Shown here one piece after another: positions 26,894 through 34,886 of a stretch of 64,000 nt of DNA. Positions within the stretch are counted from its first letter, which is position 1. Every line of letters starts with the position of its first letter. Source of the DNA: Myroides profundi. GTDB lineage: Bacteria > Bacteroidota > Bacteroidia > Flavobacteriales > Flavobacteriaceae. The stretch covers positions 3,906,001 through 3,970,000 of the forward strand of contig NZ_CP010817.1 of the NCBI RefSeq assembly GCF_000833025.1, written 5' to 3'. A program made the position numbers and the translations under genes. The notes beneath the pieces were generated by a model. It saw only the letters and a list, made by a program, of their open reading frames with translations. It ran no database searches and was not told the origin of the DNA.

Positions 26894-28792
26894 ATGAGCG
26901 ACGCTTTAAAACACGAATGCGGTATAGCGGTTCTAAGACTAAAAAAACCGTTATCCTACTACAAAGAGAAGTATGGAAGTGCTTTCTACCCGATACAAAA
27001 GATGTATCTATTACTAGAAAAACAGCACAACCGAGGACAAGATGGAGCTGGACTAGCAAGTATTAAACTTGATATGGAACCTGGGGAGCGATACATTAGT
27101 CGTGTTCGTTCAAACAAAGCACAACCTATTCAGGATATCTTCATGCAGATCAATGAGCGTATCAATGAAGAGATGGAAGCACACCCTGAATACCAAAACA
27201 ACGTAGATCTTCAGAAAAAACATATTCCTTATCTAGGAGAAGTTTTCTTAGGTCACGTAAGATATGGAACATTCGGAAAGAACAATATCGAGAGTGTTCA
27301 CCCATTCTTGCGCCAGAATAACTGGATGCACAGAAACCTAATCGTAGCGGGTAACTTCAACCTGACTAACGTACGTGATTTATTCCAAGACTTAGTAGAA
27401 CTAGGTCAGCATCCTAAAGAAATGTCTGATACCATTACAGTAATGGAGAAGATAGGACACTTCTTAGATGATGAAGTAAATGACTTATACTATAAAATAA
27501 AACAAGAAGGATATACTAAAAAGAAAGCGTCTCCACTAATCGGAGAACGTCTAGATGTAGCGCGTATCTTACGCCGTGCTTCTAAGAACTGGGATGGAGG
27601 TTTTGCGATGGCTGGTATGATCGGACATGGTGATACATTCGTATTACGTGATCCTGCTGGTATACGTCCTGCATTCTACTTCGAGAATGATGAGATCGTG
27701 GTAGTAGCTAGTGAAAGACCTGTGATACAGACTGCATTCAATGTTCCTTTTGAAGAGATTAAAGAATTAGATCCTGGTAAGGCTATTATTATCCGCAAAG
27801 ATGCTTCAGTAAAATTTGAACAAATCTTAGAGCCACTTCCTCTTAAAGCATGTTCTTTTGAGAGAGTATATTTCTCTAGAGGAAATGATGCAGATATATA
27901 CCAAGAGCGAAAAGATTTAGGTAAGCTAATCTTCCCTGAGGTATTAAAAGCGATAGGAGATGATACGGATAACTCTGTGTTCTCTTATATCCCGAATACT
28001 TCTGAGACATCATTCTTCGGGATGGTAGAAGGAGCACAAGACTTCCTTAATCAACGTAAAATAAGTGATATTCTAAAGAATAAAGAAGACTTATCTGAAG
28101 CGAAGTTACAAGAGATCTTATCTGTAAAACTAAGAACAGAGAAGATCGCTGTAAAAGATGCTAAACTGAGAACATTCATCACAGATGACAGTAGTCGTGA
28201 TGACTTAGTAGCTCACGTATACGATGTGACTTATGGTGTGATTAAACCTACTGATAACTTAGTGATCATCGATGATAGTATCGTACGTGGTACTACACTT
28301 AAAAAGAGTATTATCCGTATGCTAGATAGACTTAACCCTAAGCGTATCGTAGTGGTATCTGCTGCTCCACAGGTGAGATACCCTGACTGCTATGGTATCG
28401 ATATGGCTAAGCTAGAGGGATTAATCGCTTTCCAAGCGGCTATAGAGTTATTAAAAGAGCGCAACTTATATCATATCGTGGATGAAGTGTATAAAAAGTC
28501 TAAAGCACAGGAGCATTTACAAGATAGTGAAGTCATTAACTATGTGAAAGATATCTATGCGCCATTTACAGATGAAGAGATATCTAATAAAATCGCTGTA
28601 ATGGTAAAAGATGTGAATATAAAGTCTGAAGTTAAGATCGTATTCCAGTCTGTAGAGAACTTGCATATCGCTTGTCCTAAGAATTTAGGAGACTGGTACT
28701 TCACTGGTGAGTATCCTACTAAAGGAGGAAATAGAGTGGTAAATAGAGCTTTTATTAACTTCTACGAAGGAAGAGACGAAAAACCATACTAG
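26894..28792 (+). CDS. PurF-family amidophosphoribosyltransferase (long form)
   Basis: A 632-residue class II glutamine amidotransferase joined to a phosphoribosyltransferase. The N-terminal nucleophile would be Cys9 after removal of a short propeptide (MSDALKHE-CGIAVL). NRGQDGAGLAS and GHVRYGTFG are the glutaminase motifs. The PRPP loop is VIIDDSIVRGTT, followed by RIVVVSAAPQVRYPDCYGID, split here as VVVSAAPQ and PDCYGID. Canonical PurF is about 480-510 residues, so this one has roughly 120 extra residues, mostly before and within the transferase half. It should make 5-phosphoribosylamine for purine synthesis. Whether a second, standard purF exists elsewhere in the genome is unknown. Confidence 0.88.
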   Translation: MSDALKHECGIAVLRLKKPLSYYKEKYGSAFYPIQKMYLLLEKQHNRGQDGAGLASIKLDMEPGERYISRVRSNKAQPIQDIFMQINERINEEMEAHPEYQNNVDLQKKHIPYLGEVFLGHVRYGTFGKNNIESVHPFLRQNNWMHRNLIVAGNFNLTNVRDLFQDLVELGQHPKEMSDTITVMEKIGHFLDDEVNDLYYKIKQEGYTKKKASPLIGERLDVARILRRASKNWDGGFAMAGMIGHGDTFVLRDPAGIRPAFYFENDEIVVVASERPVIQTAFNVPFEEIKELDPGKAIIIRKDASVKFEQILEPLPLKACSFERVYFSRGNDADIYQERKDLGKLIFPEVLKAIGDDTDNSVFSYIPNTSETSFFGMVEGAQDFLNQRKISDILKNKEDLSEAKLQEILSVKLRTEKIAVKDAKLRTFITDDSSRDDLVAHVYDVTYGVIKPTDNLVIIDDSIVRGTTLKKSIIRMLDRLNPKRIVVVSAAPQVRYPDCYGIDMAKLEGLIAFQAAIELLKERNLYHIVDEVYKKSKAQEHLQDSEVINYVKDIYAPFTDEEISNKIAVMVKDVNIKSEVKIVFQSVENLHIACPKNLGDWYFTGEYPTKGGNRVVNRAFINFYEGRDEKPY

Positions 28793-28834
28793 AATACAGA
28801 ATAAGGCATATCTCATCACGAGAGACTAAATAAT

Positions 28835-28868
28835 AAAAGGGCTGTTATCAAAAGATAACAGCCCTTTT
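28835..28868. terminator. Bidirectional terminator
   Basis: Perfect 15-bp stem (AAAAGGGCTGTTATC and its complement) with an AAAA loop, between the convergent PurF-family and DASS transporter genes. Confidence 0.85.
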
Positions 28869-28895
28869 ACTTTATATAATATAACTTGTATTTAG

Positions 28896-30296
28896 TTATT
28901 GTAACCAAAAGAAATACGCGATAATAGCAATTAATACCGCACAGATAATATTCAATACAAAACCGGCTTTCATCATATCCTTCTGACGAATATCACCTGT
29001 ACCAAATACAATGGCATTAGGTGGGGTAGCAACAGGCAACATAAAGGCACACGAAGCTCCTAGACCTATAATCATAGACAATCCTAATGGCGGTAAGCCT
29101 AACTGGTCTGATATCGTAATAAACAAAGGAACTAACAAGGCAGCACTAGCTGTATTAGAAGTAAACTCTGTCAAGAATACAATAAAGAATGATACTACTA
29201 GCCCAATAGTGAAATAACTACTATCCTTAATCACTGATACTAATAAGTCTGCTAAAACTTCACTTGCACCAGAATCTCTAAGTACCATACTCAAAGTCAA
29301 ACCTCCTCCAAATAAAAGAAGAACTCCCCAATCTACATTGTGCTGTAATTCTTTCCATTTAGAAACCTGACTCACACAGATCAACATAAAGGCAGCTAAG
29401 GCAATAAAGGTATCAAAATTACTAAACTTACTTTCGAAGCCTACTAAGGAAGCTACTAACGGATTTAACTGATCACTAAAGATCCAACATAGTGCTGTAG
29501 TAATAAATATAGCCAATGTTAACCATCTATCAGAAGTCATTGGAATTCTCTCTGTATCAGCTTTAAATTCAAAGTCTAGTTTAGGCTTGAACACAAAGTA
29601 AATCACCCCTATCATCAATGGTAATAATATCAAGACCATAGGAATTCCCATCTTCATCCATTCTGCAAAAGAAATATTTAACTGAGAAGCTACGATAGCA
29701 TTAGGTGGGCTACCTACTACTGTTCCCATCCCTCCAATACTAGCGCTATATGCTATACCTAAGAGTACAAATACATAGGTACTTCTATACTGCTCTTTAT
29801 CTAACTGACCTAATACTCCTATTACTAGAGGCAACATCATCGCTACTGTAGCAGTATTGCTAATCCACATCGATAATACAGCTGTAGCTAAAAAGAGATA
29901 AAACACAGCATAAGACAACCTTCCTTTAGCGAGGTACATAATCTTATTGGCTATAATCATATCTAGTTTCTGTACATGCAGCGCTCCTGCTAATACGAAA
30001 CCTCCTAAAAATAGAAATATAGTAGGATCTGCAAAAGAGGCTAAAGCGGGCTTAGTGTCCGTCAATCCGAGTCCTATGGCAAGCACAGGTACAAATACGG
30101 CTGTGGTGGTCACATGTATTGCTTCTGTCAACCATAACACAGCTACAAAGACTAAAAGAGCTAATCCTTTATTTACTTGTGGCTCATAAGGCAAATAGTT
30201 GATAAGAAGTAATAATGTAATAACATTAAAAAGAATAATAAGGTAATTTCTCTTTGATTTTAGTGGTCGATTTTCATGCTCATAGTCTAAACGCAT
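28896..30296 (-). CDS. DASS-family sodium/anion symporter
   Basis: A 466-residue inner-membrane transporter of the SLC13 type, taking up dicarboxylates, sulfate or similar anions with sodium. About eleven hydrophobic helices are present. Both sodium/substrate hairpin motifs are visible: SNTATVAMMLPL and TSNTASAALLVPL. The repeated SPPNAIV (GSPPNAIVASQ) and TPPNAIVFGTG blocks mark the DASS fold. The N-terminus (MRLDYEHENRPLKSKRN) is a short cytoplasmic tail. The exact substrate cannot be told; a C4-dicarboxylate role would fit a strain with sdhCAB. Single-gene unit. Confidence 0.9.
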   Translation of the reverse strand: MRLDYEHENRPLKSKRNYLIILFNVITLLLLINYLPYEPQVNKGLALLVFVAVLWLTEAIHVTTTAVFVPVLAIGLGLTDTKPALASFADPTIFLFLGGFVLAGALHVQKLDMIIANKIMYLAKGRLSYAVFYLFLATAVLSMWISNTATVAMMLPLVIGVLGQLDKEQYRSTYVFVLLGIAYSASIGGMGTVVGSPPNAIVASQLNISFAEWMKMGIPMVLILLPLMIGVIYFVFKPKLDFEFKADTERIPMTSDRWLTLAIFITTALCWIFSDQLNPLVASLVGFESKFSNFDTFIALAAFMLICVSQVSKWKELQHNVDWGVLLLFGGGLTLSMVLRDSGASEVLADLLVSVIKDSSYFTIGLVVSFFIVFLTEFTSNTASAALLVPLFITISDQLGLPPLGLSMIIGLGASCAFMLPVATPPNAIVFGTGDIRQKDMMKAGFVLNIICAVLIAIIAYFFWLQ

Positions 30297-30422
30297 ATTC
30301 AGTCGTGTTTAATAATTTTAACTAAAGTTAACAAAAAAATAAATTTACAATACCTATTGTGTAGAAAAACGCTTTATTATTTGATTTCTATCAGAAATAA
30401 CCACTTTAGAAGGCATAAAAAA

Positions 30423-30442
30423 AGCCATTCTTACGAATGGCT
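30423..30442 (-). terminator. Terminator of the HD hydrolase gene
   Basis: Perfect 8-bp stem AGCCATTC / GAATGGCT with a TTAC loop. On the minus strand it is followed by TTTTTT. Confidence 0.8.
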
Positions 30443-30465
30443 TCTTCTTATTCTTATAAAACGTA

Positions 30466-31116
30466 TTAAGCATTACCCTCCCACTCATCGTAGAACTGGC
30501 TAAGAAAAGACTCCATAAAGCGATGTCTTCCTTCTGCTAATTGTTTTCCTGTTTCGGTATTCATTAAATCCTTTAAACGAAGTAGTTTCTCATAGAAGTG
30601 ATTAATCGTAGTTCCTACGTTCTTCTTATACTCTTCTTTAGACATTCCAATCTTAGGATCAATACTAGGGTCATGAATCAAATTATTCTTATACCCTCCG
30701 TAATTAAATGTTCTAGCGATACCGATAGCACCGATAGCATCTAATCGATCTGCGTCTTGTACAATGTCTAATTCTTTAGAACGAAAAGCTTGATTAAAGT
30801 TACCTCCTTTAAAAGATATATTTTCAATTCCTTTTACAACATGTTCAATAGTATCTTCATCATACCCTAAGTTTTCTAGTAATACTCTAGCTTTCGTTGG
30901 GCCTACTGTTTCATCTCCATTGTGAAATTTACTATCTGCTATATCGTGTAGTAGAGCTATTAGCTTCACTATTTCTAGATTCACTTCTCCCTCTCCTTCT
31001 ACGATGTTTAAAGCATTCTTATAAACTCGTTCAATGTGGAACCAGTCGTGACCGCTCTCAGCTTGCTGTAACTCTTTCTTTACATAAAGGATGACTTGAT
31101 CTATACGCTTGTCCAT
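30466..31116 (-). CDS. HD-domain phosphohydrolase
   Basis: A 216-residue metal-dependent phosphohydrolase of the YedJ type. The ligands are seen as an early His (ESGHDWFHIERV), the HD pair in ALLHDIADSKF (about residues 52-53), and a late Asp in VQDADRLDAIGAIG. Members hydrolyse nucleotides or small phosphate esters; substrate unknown. It is the last of a minus-strand trio with the acyl-ACP desaturase and plsC upstream (24 bases from the desaturase), followed by a terminator. Confidence 0.9.
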   Translation of the reverse strand: MDKRIDQVILYVKKELQQAESGHDWFHIERVYKNALNIVEGEGEVNLEIVKLIALLHDIADSKFHNGDETVGPTKARVLLENLGYDEDTIEHVVKGIENISFKGGNFNQAFRSKELDIVQDADRLDAIGAIGIARTFNYGGYKNNLIHDPSIDPKIGMSKEEYKKNVGTTINHFYEKLLRLKDLMNTETGKQLAEGRHRFMESFLSQFYDEWEGNA

Positions 31117-31139
31117 ATCTATTGTGTTGTATTGTTTTA

Positions 31140-32138
31140 TTATTTAATAAGGGCTGGCTTAACCCACTTAAATATGTGTTCTTCTTTACCGATAGTCATA
31201 CGGTCAGCAACTCTAGCCATACGCGCTGGTAACTTCATTAAATAATCTCTTGCTTTCTCTGCGTCATCAGTAAGATTATTCAACTCTGCTACTTGCCAAC
31301 GGTCAATTAATTTCTGCATAATATCAATATAATCATGCGCTGTATAAACACCTATTCGTTGTGCAGAATCAGAGAATAGCTCAAAAGCATCTCCCATCTT
31401 ACCTCCTGATTCACGGATTAAGTTAGCTGGCATCGTGATCTTTCTCTTCATCATATCCACAAATGCTAATAACATCTCGCTAGGATCTACTTTAAAGATA
31501 CGGTCAACAAACTCACTATATGCATGGTGATGTCTCATCTCATCTCCTGCAATCAATCTACAGATCTTAGACAACTTATGGTCTCCATACTGCTTCGCTA
31601 ATTTAGCTACACGGTTATGAGAAATATAAGTCGCTAACTCTTGGAAACTCGTAAATACAAAGTTCTTATAAGGGTCTCTATCAGTACCTGGATCAAAACC
31701 ATCATTAATCAAGTGATGAGTAGTAATCTCTATCTCTTTCATATCTACTCTACCAGATAAATAAAGGTACTTATTAAGAAGGTCTCCGTGACGGTTCTCT
31801 TCACCAGTCCAGTGACGTAACCATTTAGCCCATCCATTACCACCTTCACCATCTTTTTGGTTCACTCCTTCTACATCCATTAACCATGATTCATACGTTG
31901 GTAATGCCTCTTCAGTGATTGTATCACCTACTAAAACAACCCAAAAATCATAAGGTAATTCTTTAGCGTATTCTCTTAATTCCTTTACTTCTTCCAAAAA
32001 GTTTTCACCTTCTGAATCTGGTAATAGGTCTGATGGTTGCCATATTTTCTCTACGGGGATCAGATAACTCTCTACGAAGCTATCAATATTCTTTTCTAAG
32101 AATTGCATTACTTCTAGGCGAACATTCTTTATAGACAT
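31140..32138 (-). CDS. Acyl-ACP desaturase
   Basis: A 332-residue soluble di-iron enzyme that puts a double bond into acyl-ACP chains. The two iron-binding motifs are EENRHGD and DEMRHHHAY, each with the ExxRH pattern of plant-type stearoyl-ACP desaturases, and other carboxylates lie in the preceding helices. Length is normal for the bacterial form. It sits just downstream of plsC, which uses acyl chains for phosphatidic acid, so the pair links chain desaturation to membrane lipid assembly. Confidence 0.92.
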   Translation of the reverse strand: MSIKNVRLEVMQFLEKNIDSFVESYLIPVEKIWQPSDLLPDSEGENFLEEVKELREYAKELPYDFWVVLVGDTITEEALPTYESWLMDVEGVNQKDGEGGNGWAKWLRHWTGEENRHGDLLNKYLYLSGRVDMKEIEITTHHLINDGFDPGTDRDPYKNFVFTSFQELATYISHNRVAKLAKQYGDHKLSKICRLIAGDEMRHHHAYSEFVDRIFKVDPSEMLLAFVDMMKRKITMPANLIRESGGKMGDAFELFSDSAQRIGVYTAHDYIDIMQKLIDRWQVAELNNLTDDAEKARDYLMKLPARMARVADRMTIGKEEHIFKWVKPALIK

Positions 32139-32223
32139 ACAGTTATGTTTATGCCTCTATACTACTTCTTGGTTTAGTTTGCTTGATAGTAGTAAAAGGC
32201 TAGTTTATATTTAGAAATTTATT

Positions 32224-32955
32224 CTATTCTATTTTTGATTTAATCTTGTCTTCACACCTCTGCATAATTTCCTCAAAAGAGTAATCTTTCACAGCAAAAG
32301 GTTGATGAGCATATAAGCTTATTCTCGCTCCTAATCCATAAGGGAAGTTTCCAAAACGGAATATCTTCCAAGAATTATTAATAGTCAAAGGTACAACTAA
32401 TGCATCAGGTGCAAACTTACAAAGCATTTTAACTCCATTCTCAGAGAATCTCTTCAGCTTACCATCTCTACTACGTGTTCCTTCTGGGAAGATTACTGCA
32501 GATCGGTTATGCTTAGTGATATATTGTCCTAATCCTTTAATAGCTGTTAATGCTTGCTTAGCATCCTTACGGTCTATTAATACAGAACCTCCATGGTTAA
32601 GATTATATGAAACACTAGGGAAACCTTTTCCTAGTTCTTTCTTACTAACAAACTTTGGGTGATTCTTTCTAAAAAACCAAATAATCATCGGAATATCAAA
32701 CATACTCTGGTGATTAGAAACAAATATGATCGGACGATCTGTAGGAAGTTCTTCTTCTTGACGGAACTTATAACTTGTACCCAGGATACCTGTACAAGCC
32801 ATTAGCCACCATACAAGTCCATTAACAGTAACGTTATGAGCTTTATATCCAAACAGGTTGAATGCAATCCACTGTAATGCGTGAAATACACATAATACTA
32901 TTAGCATAATAATCACAAATAGTATAGATATAGGATATGATATTATTTTTTGCAT
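32224..32955 (-). CDS. plsC: 1-acyl-sn-glycerol-3-phosphate acyltransferase
   Basis: A 243-residue membrane enzyme that makes phosphatidic acid. The catalytic HX4D motif is NHQSMFD, and the substrate-binding block is FPEGTRSRDGKLKRF. An N-terminal hydrophobic helix (about residues 5-28) anchors it. A TATATTTG -7 box with a TTG 19 bases upstream lies before the ATG. First gene of the plsC-desaturase-HD group. Confidence 0.92.
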   Translation of the reverse strand: MQKIISYPISILFVIIMLIVLCVFHALQWIAFNLFGYKAHNVTVNGLVWWLMACTGILGTSYKFRQEEELPTDRPIIFVSNHQSMFDIPMIIWFFRKNHPKFVSKKELGKGFPSVSYNLNHGGSVLIDRKDAKQALTAIKGLGQYITKHNRSAVIFPEGTRSRDGKLKRFSENGVKMLCKFAPDALVVPLTINNSWKIFRFGNFPYGLGARISLYAHQPFAVKDYSFEEIMQRCEDKIKSKIE

Positions 32956-33141
32956 TAATCGATTAGTTTATCGCAAATATACACTTAAACATATATACAA
33001 CAATAAACATACCTCGCAAATTAACTCTTATATAAGGTATTATATATAGGAATTTGTATTAAAAGTATTCTCTTAAAAGTTATTTATAAACAAATTAGAC
33101 AGAATCAATTAACACTATAATAGTGAAGAAAGGACAAAAAA

Positions 33142-33163
33142 AAGACCACCAAAAGGTGGTCTT
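33142..33163 (-). terminator. Terminator of the bacilliredoxin gene
   Basis: Perfect 9-bp stem AAGACCACC / GGTGGTCTT with an AAAA loop. On the minus strand it is followed by TTTTTT. It lies 6 bases after the stop. Confidence 0.85.
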
Positions 33164-33168
33164 GATTC

Positions 33169-33579
33169 TTAACAAAATTCTTTATAAGCATCCATTAAGT
33201 TCTCTGCTATAGCATCAGCAGTATTTCCTTCAATGTGATGTCTCTCTAACATGTGAACTAATTCACCATTTTTAAACAAAGCCATAGAAGGAGATGACGG
33301 AGGGAATGGGAACATGTGCTGACGAGCAACATCTACTGCCTCTTTATCTACTCCTGCGAATACAGTGATCACATTAGTAGGTTTTTTCTCTCCTCCTAAA
33401 CTCATTACTGCTGCTGGACGTGCATTACGTGCAGCACATCCACATACTGAGTTTACAACTACTAATGTAGTCCCTTCTTTTTGTAAAGCTGCTTCTACAT
33501 CAGCTCCTGTATGTAATGATTCAAATCCTGCATCAACTAATTCTTGACGCATCGGTTTTACTATTTCTTCTGGATACAT
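33169..33579 (-). CDS. BrxA/BrxB-family bacilliredoxin
   Basis: A 136-residue thioredoxin-fold protein. The CGC motif (C46-G-C48 in NSVCGCAARNARPA) is the mark of the YphP/YqiW bacilliredoxins, which in Firmicutes remove bacillithiol from protein thiols; Bacteroidota also carry these genes. Monocistronic, with a TAACTTTG -7 box upstream and a terminator directly after. Role in thiol repair is inferred from family. Confidence 0.92.
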   Translation of the reverse strand: MYPEEIVKPMRQELVDAGFESLHTGADVEAALQKEGTTLVVVNSVCGCAARNARPAAVMSLGGEKKPTNVITVFAGVDKEAVDVARQHMFPFPPSSPSMALFKNGELVHMLERHHIEGNTADAIAENLMDAYKEFC

Positions 33580-33658
33580 AATATAAATCTAAAATTAGGT
33601 TATAAAGCAAAGTTACATTTTTTATTAAACATAAAAACATCTGAATTATAAAGAAATG

Positions 33659-34807
33659 TTATACTTTATTAGAAGTACCCTTCTTCATCTTATTTATCCA
33701 GATAAAAATACCTGTTATCGGTAAACTTGTAGCTATCAAACAGACAATGAAGTAAATAACTTTAGAAAACATTCCATAAATATCTCCAAAGTGTAGAGCA
33801 CGAATAGAACTAGCTATCTTCTCTCCTACACTCTTATCATTAAACAGATCTTGTTTAATGATATCACCTGAATACTGATCTATAAACACTCTGTCAGTCA
33901 CAGTCTCATTAAAACGTGCTAAGTCATTCTTGTTTATTTCATAGCTCCCTACAGAATCTTTAGGAATAGATATCGTAATAGTTCTCGCCATAAAAGGAAG
34001 TTCTTTATTTGCAATATCGATTGCTTGAGCTAGGCTAATCGTTTTATCATCTTGAATAACTGATTCAGGTTTGACCTCGTTGCGCCCACCGAATACCTTT
34101 GTCCCTAACACTTTACTCAACCCATCTCTATACCACTCGAAAGACCAACACAATCCTGTCAAAGACATAATCAACACAATAATAAGAGTATAAAAACCAA
34201 GTGTATTATGTAAGTCGTGATTAATACGTTTCCAATTTGCATTAAACTTAATCTTAAAGCCAGGTTTAAAGCTCTTCCTTCCTTTTATTTTCTTTGGCAA
34301 CCAAAGAATCAATCCCGAAACAGACAAAAACACAAAAATAATAGTCGCTATTCCAACTATAGGACGCCCTATCTCACTCTCTAATAATAACCATCTGTGT
34401 AACTTAAATACAGTCATAAAAAATTCGTCTGCAGGTCCTTTACCACTGCCTACAACTTCATTTGTATATGGATTAAGATATACCGTTTCGTTCTTCTTCT
34501 CTTTCTCTGCAAAACTTACAGAAAATACATAAGGAGCATCCTTCTTATGGGTTATACTTACACGTTGTACTGTTCCTTGAAAAGTGGATTCAACATAAGT
34601 CTTCATCTCATCAATAGGTAATACCTCATCCTTAACAACAGTCAACTTATACATGTCTGGTGCTAACAGTTTCTGAATCTCACTTTTAAAAGTATAGATT
34701 GTCCCTGTTAGACATACCACAAATAGTATTAATGAACTAGCTATACCAAGCCATAAATGTAAGTCGTTCATTAATTTTCGAAAGGTGCTCTTCTTTTTTG
34801 TCTTCAT
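33659..34807 (-). CDS. PepSY-associated transmembrane protein
   Basis: A PepSY_TM family inner-membrane protein (382 residues from the ATG at 34807; a GTG at 34825 is also in frame). Four helices are visible: LHLWLGIASSLILFVVCL near the start, IVGIATIIFVFLSVSGLIL, the TLIIVLIMSLTGLCW helix, and VIYFIVCLIATSLPITGIF at the end. PepSY-like periplasmic parts lie between. In Bacteroidota such proteins usually sit beside siderophore receptors and are thought to act as ferric-siderophore reductases. Here it lies directly after a TonB siderophore receptor, from which a hairpin separates it. Confidence 0.87.
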   Translation of the reverse strand: MKTKKKSTFRKLMNDLHLWLGIASSLILFVVCLTGTIYTFKSEIQKLLAPDMYKLTVVKDEVLPIDEMKTYVESTFQGTVQRVSITHKKDAPYVFSVSFAEKEKKNETVYLNPYTNEVVGSGKGPADEFFMTVFKLHRWLLLESEIGRPIVGIATIIFVFLSVSGLILWLPKKIKGRKSFKPGFKIKFNANWKRINHDLHNTLGFYTLIIVLIMSLTGLCWSFEWYRDGLSKVLGTKVFGGRNEVKPESVIQDDKTISLAQAIDIANKELPFMARTITISIPKDSVGSYEINKNDLARFNETVTDRVFIDQYSGDIIKQDLFNDKSVGEKIASSIRALHFGDIYGMFSKVIYFIVCLIATSLPITGIFIWINKMKKGTSNKV

Positions 34808-34826
34808 AAAAAGGTCTATAATCACA

Positions 34827-34862
34827 AAACACGACTCTACTCTGCGAGTAAAGTCGTGTTTT
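34827..34862 (-). terminator. Hairpin between the TonB receptor and PepSY genes
   Basis: AAAACACGACT / AGTCGTGTTTT, a perfect 11-bp stem with an inner imperfect arm. On the minus strand T residues follow. It is 24 bases after the receptor stop and 20 before the PepSY ATG, so it may act as a partial terminator within an iron-uptake pair. Confidence 0.7.
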
Positions 34863-34886
34863 TGTTTACTAATTCAACTGTTATAA

